The notes under the pieces are model-generated. The model ran no database searches, was not told the DNA's origin, and was given only the letters and a program-made list of their open reading frames with translations. Position numbers and translations under genes: made by a program. A stretch of DNA of 64,000 bases from UBA8079 sp049601915 (GTDB taxonomy: Bacteria > Pseudomonadota > Alphaproteobacteria > UBA6615): assembly GCA_049601915.1 (NCBI GenBank), contig JBMYRB010000001.1:620001-684000 (forward strand), in the 5' to 3' direction. Shown one piece after another: positions 25,056-33,338 of the stretch. Numbering within the stretch: position 1 is the stretch's first letter; each line of letters starts with the position of its first letter.

Positions 25056-25829
25056 TCACCCCTCACCCTTCTGGGGCTCGCCGATAGCGGGTTCATCCGC
25101 CATGCCGGCCAGCACTTCGGCGACGTGACGCACTCGAACATTGGCGCCGTCGCGCTGCAGCTTGCCCGCCATGTTCATCAGGCAGCCCATGTCACCCGCC
25201 AGCAGAGTCTCGGCACCCGTGGCCACGATCTTCTCCATCTTGTTGGAGACCATGTTGTTGGAGATGTCCGGATACTTCACACAGAAAGTGCCGCCGAAGC
25301 CGCAGCACACATTGGCGTCTTCGAGCTCACGCAGATGCAGGCCGTCGACGCTGTCCAGCAGACTTCGCGGCTGGGCATATATGCCTAGTTCGCGCAGCCC
25401 CGAGCAGCTGTCATGATAAGTCACCGTACCCTCAAAGACGGCATCGACGCCCTTGATCTCAAGCACGTCGTTCAGAAAGGAGATCAGCTCGTGGGTGCGC
25501 GCACCCAGCGCGGTGGCGCGGTCCGCCCAATCCGGGTCGTCCGCCAGCAATTCGGAATAATGCTTGGAGATCATACCCGCGCACGAACCCGACGGAGCGA
25601 CCACATAGTCGAATTCCTCGAAGGCGGCGATCACCTGGCGGGCGATCGCAATCGTATCGGCCCGGTCTCCAGAATTATAGGCGGGTTGTCCGCAACAGGT
25701 TTGCGCCTCGGGCACCTCGACGGTGCAACCGGCATCCTGCATCAATTTCACCGCCGCAAAACCAACGCTCGGGCGAAACAGGTCCACTAGGCAGGTTACG
25801 AACAGCGCCACGCGCGAGCCGTCGCTCAT
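25056..25829 (-). CDS. lutA: Lactate utilization protein A (CCG-domain protein)
   Basis: A 257-residue protein with the two cysteine-rich CCG domains: TCCGQPAYN and a later SCAG, then SCSGLRELG and CCGFGGTFC. These ligate a noncubane Fe-S cluster as in heterodisulfide reductase subunit B and GlpC/LldE. The start is the ATG at 25829 (MSDGSRVALFVTCLVD) with a GAGGAGAG ribosome-binding site; upstream codons in frame are not conserved. First gene of lutABC. No lactate permease or LutR-type GntR regulator is visible next to it. Confidence 0.93.
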   Translation of the reverse strand: MSDGSRVALFVTCLVDLFRPSVGFAAVKLMQDAGCTVEVPEAQTCCGQPAYNSGDRADTIAIARQVIAAFEEFDYVVAPSGSCAGMISKHYSELLADDPDWADRATALGARTHELISFLNDVLEIKGVDAVFEGTVTYHDSCSGLRELGIYAQPRSLLDSVDGLHLRELEDANVCCGFGGTFCVKYPDISNNMVSNKMEKIVATGAETLLAGDMGCLMNMAGKLQRDGANVRVRHVAEVLAGMADEPAIGEPQKGEG

Positions 25830-25862
25830 TACACTCTCCTCGATTTCCATCCTGTTTAGCAT

Positions 25863-25893
25863 ATTCCGCACACCATCCAAGCTGGTGCGGAAT
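25863..25893. repeat. Inverted repeat between mltA and lutA (terminator or REP-like)
   Basis: ATTCCGCAC (25863-25871) and GTGCGGAAT (25885-25893) form a perfect 9-bp stem with a 13-base loop. The right arm is followed by GACG. The GCGGAATGACG ending is common to palindromic intergenic elements of Alphaproteobacteria. It lies downstream of the mltA stop and so may end the tim44-mltA transcript; no long U-tract follows. Confidence 0.5.
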
Positions 25894-25908
25894 GACGCTG
25901 GGCCTGCC

Positions 25909-27096
25909 TTAACTCGCCGGCACGAGCCCGGACGGGACAAGGATGTAATAGGCGCCCCGGCTCTTCATGCGTCCGGCCTTGTCGAGAGCCGCGCGGCCAG
26001 TTCCCCAGTAGAAATCGCCACGCACGGCCCCGCGAATCGCGTTGCCGGTATCCTGGGCGACCATCAGCCGTTGCAAGCGCCTGTTTCCGTCCGGATGTTC
26101 GGCGTCCAGCCAGACCGGCACGTTCAACGGAATGTGCTTCGGGTCGACCGCCATGGAGCGCTCGGCCGTGAGCGTAACCCCGGCCGCGCCGGTGGGCCCA
26201 TCGCTGTCGATCTCGCGGAAGAAAATGAACCGGCGATTCACCGCCAGCGTGTCGCGCATGATCTTCGGGTTTGCCTCAAGCCAGGCCCGGATGTCTTCCC
26301 AGCCCGCGCGCCCCGCGGTCAGTTCGCCATTCTCGATCAGCCAGCGCCCGACCGACCCATAATTGTGCCCATTATGCCCGGCGAAACCGATCCGCGTACG
26401 TGAACCGTCGGGCAGCGCCGCGACCCCCGAGCCCTGTACCTGGAGGATGAACAAATCGAGGGTGTCCCGCGCCCAGAACAGGATATCGGCGCTATCCCTG
26501 ATCGCCCCGGCCTCTATCTCTCCGCGCTGGTGATAGGGCACCAGCCGCCCGTTCTCGGCCCGGCCAACGATGCTGCGGTCCTTTAGCTCAGGATCGAAGG
26601 CCCCCAGCCGGACCAACACATGATCACGCGGCAGCGCATAGATTGGCTCGTGGAAGATCGGCGTGCGTTTACGTGAGGCCTCGATGATGGGCTCGAAATA
26701 GCCGGTAAACAGGCCCGGGTCGTCGGCCTTGCCGCGCACGCGCAGCGGCACGAGGTTGGCCTCAATGAAACCGCGCAGCGCGCCGGAATCATCCGCGGGC
26801 AGGCCAGCAATCCCGGTGCAGACCGGCCGCCAGTCGGCTACGGTTCCCGCAGACGGGCCGATTTCCTTGTCGTCGGGCTGGCGTGCGACGCGCGCGCACG
26901 ATCGCCGCCAAGCAGGGAGTGCCTCGGCCAGCGTATCGGAATCCCAGCCGGGAAGTTCGTCGAAGGTAACAGGCGTATAGGTGGTGGCCGCCTCGGGGGC
27001 CGGCGCCTTTTCCATCTCGCAGGCCGCGAGTGCGATCATACCGGCGAGCAGCACATAGCGCGTAATCTTTGCAGTGGGGAGATATCGCGCGGCCAT
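25909..27096 (-). CDS. mltA: Membrane-bound lytic murein transglycosylase A
   Basis: A 395-residue lipoprotein with a signal peptide ending in the lipobox LAAC (Cys near 26). It has the MltA barrel domain and the C-terminal 3D domain, whose catalytic Asp lies in AQDTGNAIRGAVRGDFYWG. LFTGYFEP and LFILQVQGSG are further marks. It cleaves the glycan strands of murein at the outer membrane. The ATG at 27096 is preferred over the GTG at 27099. It follows tim44 by 14 bases. Confidence 0.94.
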   Translation of the reverse strand: MAARYLPTAKITRYVLLAGMIALAACEMEKAPAPEAATTYTPVTFDELPGWDSDTLAEALPAWRRSCARVARQPDDKEIGPSAGTVADWRPVCTGIAGLPADDSGALRGFIEANLVPLRVRGKADDPGLFTGYFEPIIEASRKRTPIFHEPIYALPRDHVLVRLGAFDPELKDRSIVGRAENGRLVPYHQRGEIEAGAIRDSADILFWARDTLDLFILQVQGSGVAALPDGSRTRIGFAGHNGHNYGSVGRWLIENGELTAGRAGWEDIRAWLEANPKIMRDTLAVNRRFIFFREIDSDGPTGAAGVTLTAERSMAVDPKHIPLNVPVWLDAEHPDGNRRLQRLMVAQDTGNAIRGAVRGDFYWGTGRAALDKAGRMKSRGAYYILVPSGLVPAS

Positions 27097-27110
27097 CACC
27101 GGCGTCTGGC

Positions 27111-27803
27111 TCAGTTCGGCGCTTCGGTCGCGACGAGTGTCCAGTTCGGATTGCGCGAGCGCGTGTTGCGGGCAAAGGTCCAGATGTCGGTCACCGTCGA
27201 GACCTTGGTGGGGTCGCCCGACACCGGATCGCCCGCCGCATCGCGCACCACTTCGATCTGTTCCGAGACGATCTTCGCGGTCACAAAGGCCACGCGCCCG
27301 TCCATCATTGCCTCGAGCACTTCGGCCTCGCGGATGCCGACGAGGGTCATTTCCATCGTTTCGCTGCGGCCCTCGCGCTCGATGATGGCGCCGGCGAAAT
27401 TCTCGTAGACCTCGTCACTGAGCAGCGGCCGCAAGGTGTCGCGCTCGCCGCTGGCAAAGGAGGTGACGATCATCTCGAAGGCCATGCGAACGCCCCCGAT
27501 GAATTCGTTCACGGAGAAGTTAGAATCGGCGGCCTGGATGGACTTCAGTCCATCCGTGGCCGGCATGCCGTCGGGAATGTCGGTCTTCGGTTCGGCTTGC
27601 GCGCTGCGGTCGGGCAGGCTGACGACGGTATCGTCGTCATTGGCCTCGGCGGCATCGGGCCGGCCGGGGGCCGCGTCGTCGCGCCGGTCATAGGGATCAT
27701 GGGGCGGGCGCTCGTGACCCGTACGCTTGCCCAATACGCTGCGCAGGCGGAAGACCAGAAAGGCCGCCACCATCGCCAGAAGAATTATGTCTAAGAATGC
27801 CAC
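27111..27803 (-). CDS. Tim44/TimA-like domain protein
   Basis: A 230-residue protein. It has one N-terminal membrane anchor (FLDIILLAMVAAFLVFRLRS), a charged low-complexity linker to about residue 85, and a C-terminal Tim44-like domain (PF04280) with a cone-shaped NTF2-like fold and ending in TDIWTFARNTRSRNPNWTLVAT. The bacterial homologue of the mitochondrial import factor is inner-membrane attached; in Caulobacter TimA has been localised there. The pair tim44-mltA next to the divergent fxsA-secB is conserved near the alphaproteobacterial origin. Confidence 0.92.
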   Translation of the reverse strand: MAFLDIILLAMVAAFLVFRLRSVLGKRTGHERPPHDPYDRRDDAAPGRPDAAEANDDDTVVSLPDRSAQAEPKTDIPDGMPATDGLKSIQAADSNFSVNEFIGGVRMAFEMIVTSFASGERDTLRPLLSDEVYENFAGAIIEREGRSETMEMTLVGIREAEVLEAMMDGRVAFVTAKIVSEQIEVVRDAAGDPVSGDPTKVSTVTDIWTFARNTRSRNPNWTLVATEAPN

Positions 27804-28019
27804 GCGCCGTCCGTTCCGCCGTCGGTTTCATTGATACGCCGCCCCTGGAAGATCGCAAAAAACTCAAGAATGCGATCAGAAGCGGGTTGCTCGCCGTCAC
27901 AACCGTACCAACATTACGTTCTTGCGCCGCATGATACCAGCGGCGGATGCAAGGCCGGTCACCCGGCGGTGCGCTGTCTGGTATCCCCTAGATAGGGGCA
28001 ACATAACGAAAGAACAAGA

Positions 28020-28550
28020 ATGCCCGTCCTGATTCTCGCCCTGTTCATCGGCATCCCGCTGATCGAGATTTATCTGCTCATCCAGGTCGGCGGCGCGATT
28101 GGCGTCTGGTCGACGATCGGACTGGTCGTCCTCACCGCATTCATCGGCACCGCACTTCTGCGTCAGCAAGGGATGGCGACCCTAGCCCGCGCCCAGTCGG
28201 AACTCGACCAGCAGCAGCTGCCGGTGCGTGAATTGTTCGACGGCGTATGCCTCCTGGTCGGCGGACTTTTGCTTCTGACGCCGGGGTTCTTGACCGACGC
28301 GCTGGGCTTCGCGCTCCTGATTCCGCCCCTGCGCGCGATCGTCGGTCGCGGGGTCTGGGCGGCACTCGCGCGTTCACGCAACGTTCATTTTTCCGGGCAT
28401 GGCAACCCTGACGACGCCGCTCGCCGGCCGCGACAAGGCCGGGGGCCGGGGCAGGGCGGGCCGGTGCTGGACGGCGAAGAGTTCGGTGTGTGCCGTGACG
28501 AAGACGATCAGGAGCCCTCGGATCCACACCCGCGCCTGGGACGGGAATAG
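28020..28550 (+). CDS. fxsA: FxsA-family membrane protein
   Basis: A 176-residue protein with the FxsA domain (PF04186) in the first 120 residues: PLIEIYLLIQVGGAIG in the first two helices, GTALLRQQG in the loop and LLLLTPGFLTDALGFALLIPP in the last two. The polar tail is rich in Gly, Arg and Asp and probably cytoplasmic. In E. coli overproduced FxsA interferes with exclusion of phage T7; the normal role is unclear. Divergent from tim44. Confidence 0.92.
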   Translation: MPVLILALFIGIPLIEIYLLIQVGGAIGVWSTIGLVVLTAFIGTALLRQQGMATLARAQSELDQQQLPVRELFDGVCLLVGGLLLLTPGFLTDALGFALLIPPLRAIVGRGVWAALARSRNVHFSGHGNPDDAARRPRQGRGPGQGGPVLDGEEFGVCRDEDDQEPSDPHPRLGRE

Positions 28551-28645
28551 GCGGGCGCAGTTGTCGGGCGGCGTAAGTCCGTGTTAGCCAGTGCACCGAC
28601 TTCTCGAGCGCATCTGCGCGACCATGAAAAAGATACGGAATTGCC

Positions 28646-29215
28646 ATGAGTGACGAAAACGCAGCACAGCCGAACCCAGACGGGACCGACGCGACCGGCG
28701 CGCCAATGATGATGGTCAACGCGCAGTATGTGAAAGACCTCTCGTTTGAGAACCCGAACGCACCCCAGTCCCTTGGCCAGCAGGGCGGCGAGCCGAACGT
28801 GCAGATCGCGATCGACGTCAACGCCGATCAGATTGCGGACAAGTCTTTCGAGGTGTCACTGACCCTGCGGGCCGAGGGCACATCGGGCGAGGACGCGCTG
28901 TTCATCGTCGAAATCATCTATGCGGGCATCTTTACCCTAGGCGAGGTGCCGGACGAATACATCCCGCCGATGCTCTATATCGAAGCTCCGCGCCAGCTCT
29001 TTCCCTTCGCCCGCGCCATTGTTGCCGATGCCGTGCGCGACGGCGGGTTCCCGCCGCTTCTCGTGCAGCCGGTCGACTTCATGTCGATGTATCAGCAGCG
29101 TGTCGCGCAGGTGCAGGCCGAAGCCGGTGAGGGCGGCGCCCCCGCCACACAACCGAATGGCGGCGGCGATACGGGCAACGGTGAAGACAAGCAGAAGTTC
29201 GAGTTCGAACTCTAG
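28646..29215 (+). CDS. secB: Protein-export chaperone SecB
   Basis: A 189-residue SecB. The core has VNAQYVKDLSFENPNAP, followed by EVSLTLRAEG, EIIYAGIFTL and LFPFARAIVADAVRDGGFPP. The acidic, Asn/Gly-rich tail is longer than in E. coli SecB (155 residues) and ends in FEFEL. It holds preproteins unfolded for SecA. Convergent with dnaQ, as in Caulobacter. Confidence 0.96.
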   Translation: MSDENAAQPNPDGTDATGAPMMMVNAQYVKDLSFENPNAPQSLGQQGGEPNVQIAIDVNADQIADKSFEVSLTLRAEGTSGEDALFIVEIIYAGIFTLGEVPDEYIPPMLYIEAPRQLFPFARAIVADAVRDGGFPPLLVQPVDFMSMYQQRVAQVQAEAGEGGAPATQPNGGGDTGNGEDKQKFEFEL

Positions 29216-29236
29216 GCGTCTGCAGCCAGCGGCTCC

Positions 29237-29920
29237 CTAGTCATCCCCGGCCGACCAGATCGGCGCGTGCAGGCTCTCGACCAGGTTCGCGTGGGCCGCC
29301 AGCTCGTCCGCTGACGGCCCGTGGGGGCGGGCGGGCCGCGCCTGGCGTTGCACGATTGCTGGCCCGTCATCGTTTTTCTTCTCATTGCCCGCCAGCGCCA
29401 GGTCCGGCTGGCGGCCGCCGCGCAGCTGCAGATAGACCTCTGCCAGCAACTCCGCATCGAGCAGCGCGCCGTGCTTCTCGCGCCGGGACAGATCGATCTC
29501 GAAACGCCGGCATAGGGCGTCGAGGCTGGCCTGAGCGCCGGGAAATTTTCGTCGCGCCAAGGCCACCGTGTCGGTGGACCGCTCCATGGGTAGAATTGGA
29601 AACCCTAGCCGCTTGAGTTCGGCATTGAGGAATTTCATATCGAAGCTGGCGTTATGAATGACTAGCTGGGCGTCGCCTATGAACTCCATCAAGTCGCCGA
29701 CAACCTCGGCGAAGATCGGCTTTTCGGCCAGAAACTCCTCGCTCAGCCCGTGCACGTTGAAGGCCTCGGTCGGCATGTCACGCTCGGGATTGACGTAGAC
29801 ATGATAGGTCTCGCCGGTCGGGATGTGATGCTGCGCCTCGACGCAGCCAATCTCGACGATGCGGTCGCCGTTGGCCGGGTCGAGCCCGGTGGTTTCAGTA
29901 TCGAGAATGATTTCGCGCAC
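29237..29920 (-). CDS. dnaQ: DNA polymerase III epsilon subunit (proofreading exonuclease)
   Basis: A 227-residue DEDDh exonuclease. Exo I is LDTETTG (Asp7, Glu9), Exo II HNASFDMKFL and Exo III HGALLDAELLAEVY. The C-terminal 50 residues are polar and would bind the alpha subunit. It gives the replicative polymerase its 3'-5' proofreading. It follows coaE by 18 bases, part of the leftward ppsR-maf-aroE-coaE-dnaQ set. Confidence 0.95.
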   Translation of the reverse strand: MREIILDTETTGLDPANGDRIVEIGCVEAQHHIPTGETYHVYVNPERDMPTEAFNVHGLSEEFLAEKPIFAEVVGDLMEFIGDAQLVIHNASFDMKFLNAELKRLGFPILPMERSTDTVALARRKFPGAQASLDALCRRFEIDLSRREKHGALLDAELLAEVYLQLRGGRQPDLALAGNEKKNDDGPAIVQRQARPARPHGPSADELAAHANLVESLHAPIWSAGDD

Positions 29921-29938
29921 GCCTGGGTCCGTCCTGGT

Positions 29939-30556
29939 CTAGTTCGTGCCGGGCGGGCCAGACTGCGCGGCGGTGCGGATCGACATGACGATCCGCTTCA
30001 ATCGGCGGAAAGTATAGGCCTTGCCGAGGCCCGTCTCCACGACAAAGTCGGCGCGTTGGCGTTTCTCCCGGTCCGGCATCTGGGACGCAAGAATCCCGGC
30101 AAAGCGCTCGTCGTCCATCCCGGGCCGCGCCATCACGCGCCGGCGCTGCAGTGCGGCCGGGGCGGAGATGACGATCACCCCGTCGACCCGGTCCTCGCCG
30201 CCGGTCTCGTACAGCAGCGGAATATCGAGCACGACCAGCGGTGTGCGCTGGCGGCGGTGGAAACGCAAAAAGGCCTCCGCGGCCTCGCGCACCCGGGGGT
30301 GGACAATCGCCTCGAGATCGTGCCGCGCCTCCGGGTTTCCGAACACGGCGGCGCCCAATGCCTGTCGGTCCACCCCGGCATCGCTTACCGCACAGGGAAA
30401 CCGCGTGCCGATCGCGTCGCGCAGGGACCAGTCGCGGGCGAACAGCGCGTGCACGGTCGCATCGGAATCATGCACCGGCACCCCCATCGCCCGCAGCATG
30501 TTTGCCGCGGTGGACTTGCCCATGCCGATCGAGCCGGTGAGGCCGAGCACGATCAT
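29939..30556 (-). CDS. coaE: Dephospho-CoA kinase
   Basis: A 205-residue P-loop kinase with GLTGSIGMGKST (Lys14) at the N-terminus, the DSDATVHALF lid/substrate segment and PLLYETG for the CoA site. It catalyses the last step of CoA synthesis and so is linked functionally to panBC at 10.6 kb. ATGA overlap with aroE. Confidence 0.95.
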   Translation of the reverse strand: MIVLGLTGSIGMGKSTAANMLRAMGVPVHDSDATVHALFARDWSLRDAIGTRFPCAVSDAGVDRQALGAAVFGNPEARHDLEAIVHPRVREAAEAFLRFHRRQRTPLVVLDIPLLYETGGEDRVDGVIVISAPAALQRRRVMARPGMDDERFAGILASQMPDREKRQRADFVVETGLGKAYTFRRLKRIVMSIRTAAQSGPPGTN

Positions 30557-31422
30557 GTTTCGGCCTGCCGATCGCGCGCGCCGAGCACCGCGGCCCGCAG
30601 CTCATCATCGACCACGGGATCGACCCCGAACCAGGCATGAAATCCGCCACGCGCCTGGTGGAGCAGCATCCCCAGCCCGTCGACGACCGGGTTGCCGCGC
30701 GCCCGGGCGGCGGCGAGCAAGCATGTCTCCAGCGGCGCATACACGATGTCGTTGACCACCGCGTCGTCCGGCAGGTTCGCTAGGTCGAGCTCCAGCGGCG
30801 GCTGGCCGGTCATGCCCAGCGAGCTTGTATTGATCAGCACGCCCGCACCTGCGAGCGCGCCCGGCGCCGCGTCCCAGCCATGGGCCGTGACCCGCAGGCC
30901 GGCGATGCTCGCCAGCGCCGCCAGCGCCTCGGCGCGCGCGACCGTGCGGTTGACGATACGAATTTCGGCGACTCCGGCGTCCGCCAGCCCGACCATCGCG
31001 GCGCGGGCGGCACCGCCTGCCCCGAGAATGACAGCCGCGCGATCCCCGAACCGCAACTCCAACGCGTCGGGCGCGCCGGCACGGATATTCTCGATGAACC
31101 CGAAGGCATCGGTGTTGCTGCCAGTAAGCGCGCCGTCATCGCCGACGGTGACCGTGTTGACCGCGCCGATCCGCTGGGCGCTTTCATCGACATTGTCCAC
31201 CAACACAAGCGCTGCCTCCTTGTGGGGCACGGTCAGATTCACGCCCCGGAAGCCGCTATCGGCCAGATTCCCGAGCGCCGCGGGTAAATCCCCCGGCTCG
31301 ACGGGCATCGCCTCGTAGCTGCCGTCAACGCCATACCGGGCAAGCCAGTGCCCGTGCAGGACCGGTGACAGGGAGTGCGCGACCGGCCAGCCCATGACCC
31401 CGGCTCTCAAAACACCCGTCAT
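30553..31422 (-). CDS. aroE: Shikimate dehydrogenase
   Basis: A 289-residue AroE. Substrate motifs are HSLSPVLHG and NLTVPHKEAA with the catalytic Lys; the NADP-binding loop is GAGGAARAA, followed by the basic NRTVARA typical of NADP preference. DGLGMLLHQA closes the active site. It reduces 3-dehydroshikimate in the aromatic pathway. ATGA overlaps on both sides (maf and coaE). Confidence 0.95.
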   Translation of the reverse strand: MTGVLRAGVMGWPVAHSLSPVLHGHWLARYGVDGSYEAMPVEPGDLPAALGNLADSGFRGVNLTVPHKEAALVLVDNVDESAQRIGAVNTVTVGDDGALTGSNTDAFGFIENIRAGAPDALELRFGDRAAVILGAGGAARAAMVGLADAGVAEIRIVNRTVARAEALAALASIAGLRVTAHGWDAAPGALAGAGVLINTSSLGMTGQPPLELDLANLPDDAVVNDIVYAPLETCLLAAARARGNPVVDGLGMLLHQARGGFHAWFGVDPVVDDELRAAVLGARDRQAET

Positions 31423-32027
31423 GTCATCACCACTTCTTCGTTCCGCAGGAATTCCAGCACCGGCAACAGCGGCAGGCCCAGAATATCGTAGAAATCCCCG
31501 TCGATCTCGGAAAACAAATGGGGGCCCATACCCTCCATCTCATAGGCGCCGACCGATTGGCAGGCAGACTCACCGACGGTCTCAACATAATTCTCGATAA
31601 ACCCCTCACCCAGTGTACGCATACGCAATCTGGCGCTTGAATTATGGTGCCAGATGACCTCCCCGCTGAGCACCGCGCAGACGGCCGAATGTAACGTGTG
31701 TTCCTTTCCCATCAAGCGTTTTAGATGTCCGCGTACGCCCTCGAGCCCAACCGGTTTCTCGAACAATTCCCCCTCGCAGGACAGGACCTGATCAGCGCCG
31801 AGCACGATCCTGTCGGCCGCCATGTCCGTGGCCACATCTAGGGCTTTCAGCTCGGCGAGGACTTCGGCGATCGACGCGTGGGTGGCATCTTCAGCCAGCA
31901 GCCGGTCGCGCACCTCCGCCTCATCGATATCGGCCGGAACAATGTCATGGGGCACGCCCGCCGCGGTCAAAATCCGGGTCCGGACCGCGCTGGCCGACGC
32001 CAGGACGATGACCGGCCCCCCGGACAT
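31419..32027 (-). CDS. maf: Maf-like nucleotide pyrophosphatase
   Basis: A roughly 202-residue Maf protein: VIVLASASAVRTRIL at the N-terminus (usual form LASxSPRR), the catalytic GADQVL, KPVGLEGVRGHLKRL, and a C-terminal EMEGMGPHLFSEIDGDFYDILGLPL. Family members hydrolyse modified or canonical nucleoside triphosphates. The ATG at 32027 lies five bases after the ppsR stop; ATGs at 32045-32048, overlapping ppsR, are possible. The substitutions in the first motif place it in the 'Maf-like' alphaproteobacterial subgroup. Confidence 0.92.
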   Translation of the reverse strand: MSGGPVIVLASASAVRTRILTAAGVPHDIVPADIDEAEVRDRLLAEDATHASIAEVLAELKALDVATDMAADRIVLGADQVLSCEGELFEKPVGLEGVRGHLKRLMGKEHTLHSAVCAVLSGEVIWHHNSSARLRMRTLGEGFIENYVETVGESACQSVGAYEMEGMGPHLFSEIDGDFYDILGLPLLPVLEFLRNEEVVMT

Positions 32028-32031
32028 CGCC

Positions 32032-32883
32032 TCACGCGCCACCATCATTGTCCTTTTCGGCCTCTTCGAGGCGGCGATCATAGACTTTCATGATCGCGGC
32101 AGAGGTTTCCTCGATCGAACGCCGGGTCACATCGATGACCGGCCAGTTGTTGCGCGCGAAGTATCGCCGTGCCTGGGTAATTTCGTCGCGAACCACCTCC
32201 GGATCCACATAATCGGTCTCTTCATTCTCGTGCAAAGACGTCAGGCGCGCCCGACGCAGCTCGACCAGCCGCTTCGGGTCATTCGTCAGCCCGATCACCA
32301 GCGGGTGGGTCAGCTCCTCGAGGATGCTCGGCAACGGCACCCCGGGGACATAGGGGACGTTCGCGGCCTTGATCCCCCTGTTGGCGAGATACAGGCAGGT
32401 CGGCGTCTTCGAGGTGCGCGACACGCCCACCAGGACGATATCCGACCCGTTCAGCTCTTCGGTCCGCTGCCCGTCATCATGGCTCAGCGACCAGTCCATG
32501 GCCTCGATCCGGCCGAAATAGGCCTCGTCGAGCTCATGCTGTCCGCCGATATTATGGGTCGGCTGCTGGCCCAGATAGTTGCCCACCGCGGCGATCACCG
32601 GGTCAAGCACGGAAATACACGGCACCTTGCGCAGGCGGCAGCCGCGGATCAGCTGTTCGCACAGGCTGTCGTTCACCAGTGTGAAGATCACCGGGCCGGG
32701 GTTTTCGTGGATTTCCTCGAGCACGAGATCCATCGCCTTGGGGGTGCGCGCCATGGGCCAGAAATGTTCGACCGACAGGGTGTCGGCGAACTGGGCCAGA
32801 CAGGCGCGCGAGACCGAGCGGATGGTTTCACCGGTCGAGTCCGACACGAGATGCAAATGGAAGACGTCTTTTGTTTCGGCCAT
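32032..32883 (-). CDS. ppsR: PEP synthase/PPDK regulatory kinase-pyrophosphorylase (DUF299)
   Basis: A roughly 283-residue protein of the DUF299 family (PF03618). HLHLVSDSTGETI is the N-terminal mark, the phosphate loop is VGVSRTSKTPT, and YVPG and GLTNDPKRL follow. It reversibly phosphorylates a Thr on pyruvate phosphate dikinase or PEP synthase using ADP, and removes it by phosphorolysis. The ATG at 32883 gives a conserved start; 32895 and 32922 are alternatives. It faces away from hemE across the predicted oriC, as CC_0001 does in Caulobacter. Confidence 0.93.
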   Translation of the reverse strand: MAETKDVFHLHLVSDSTGETIRSVSRACLAQFADTLSVEHFWPMARTPKAMDLVLEEIHENPGPVIFTLVNDSLCEQLIRGCRLRKVPCISVLDPVIAAVGNYLGQQPTHNIGGQHELDEAYFGRIEAMDWSLSHDDGQRTEELNGSDIVLVGVSRTSKTPTCLYLANRGIKAANVPYVPGVPLPSILEELTHPLVIGLTNDPKRLVELRRARLTSLHENEETDYVDPEVVRDEITQARRYFARNNWPVIDVTRRSIEETSAAIMKVYDRRLEEAEKDNDGGA

Positions 32884-33338
32884 CGGAGGCACCATTTCGG
32901 CTGGGAGCGAAAGGAATGACAACGGGGATAAGTCGCAACTTCGCGCGGCTCAAAATATTTGTTCAACCTTATGCCGTCAGAACGACCCCCTGTCATCCCA
33001 CGGCGCATAAAGTTTCCAACAGCAGGTATCGAATCGACCCCGGAGAATTTCATCCATCCACGCCAGAAGGGTGATCCACATAGTGTCCCGGCACAAATAT
33101 GTTCCAGAACAACGCGCTAGAAGATTTGCGATCAGTACGACCTGTCATCCGTGCACAACAGGCTGCCGCCCTGTACGAATTTGTGAACAAGGAATTATCC
33201 CTTGGATTCACTGCGCATCTACAACTTCATTTCACTTTTTCACTACGTTCAATTACTTATTTTTAGGATGCGCCAGGATAACCGGATCGGCATAGTCGGC
33301 CCGCATTCAGCTCAGCCCAAACGTCAGTTTTCAAACCC
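32884..33338. other. oriC: Predicted chromosomal replication origin (oriC) between ppsR and hemE
   Basis: A 455-base gene-free gap between divergent ppsR and hemE. In Caulobacter (Cori) and Rickettsia the origin lies beside hemE, and the flanking gene orders here match Caulobacter on both sides. The gap holds TGATCCACA (33072-33080), identical to the Caulobacter G-type DnaA box as I recall it. It also has TGTGAACAA (33182-33190; TTGTTCACA on the other strand) and the weaker CGGGGATAA (32923-32931). Two GANTC methylation sites lie at 33031 and 33205. The stretch 33218-33266 is strongly AT-rich (ACTTATTTTTAGG) and could be the unwinding element. Transcription and G/C bias diverge from this point. 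No CtrA or IHF site was confirmed. Confidence 0.68.
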
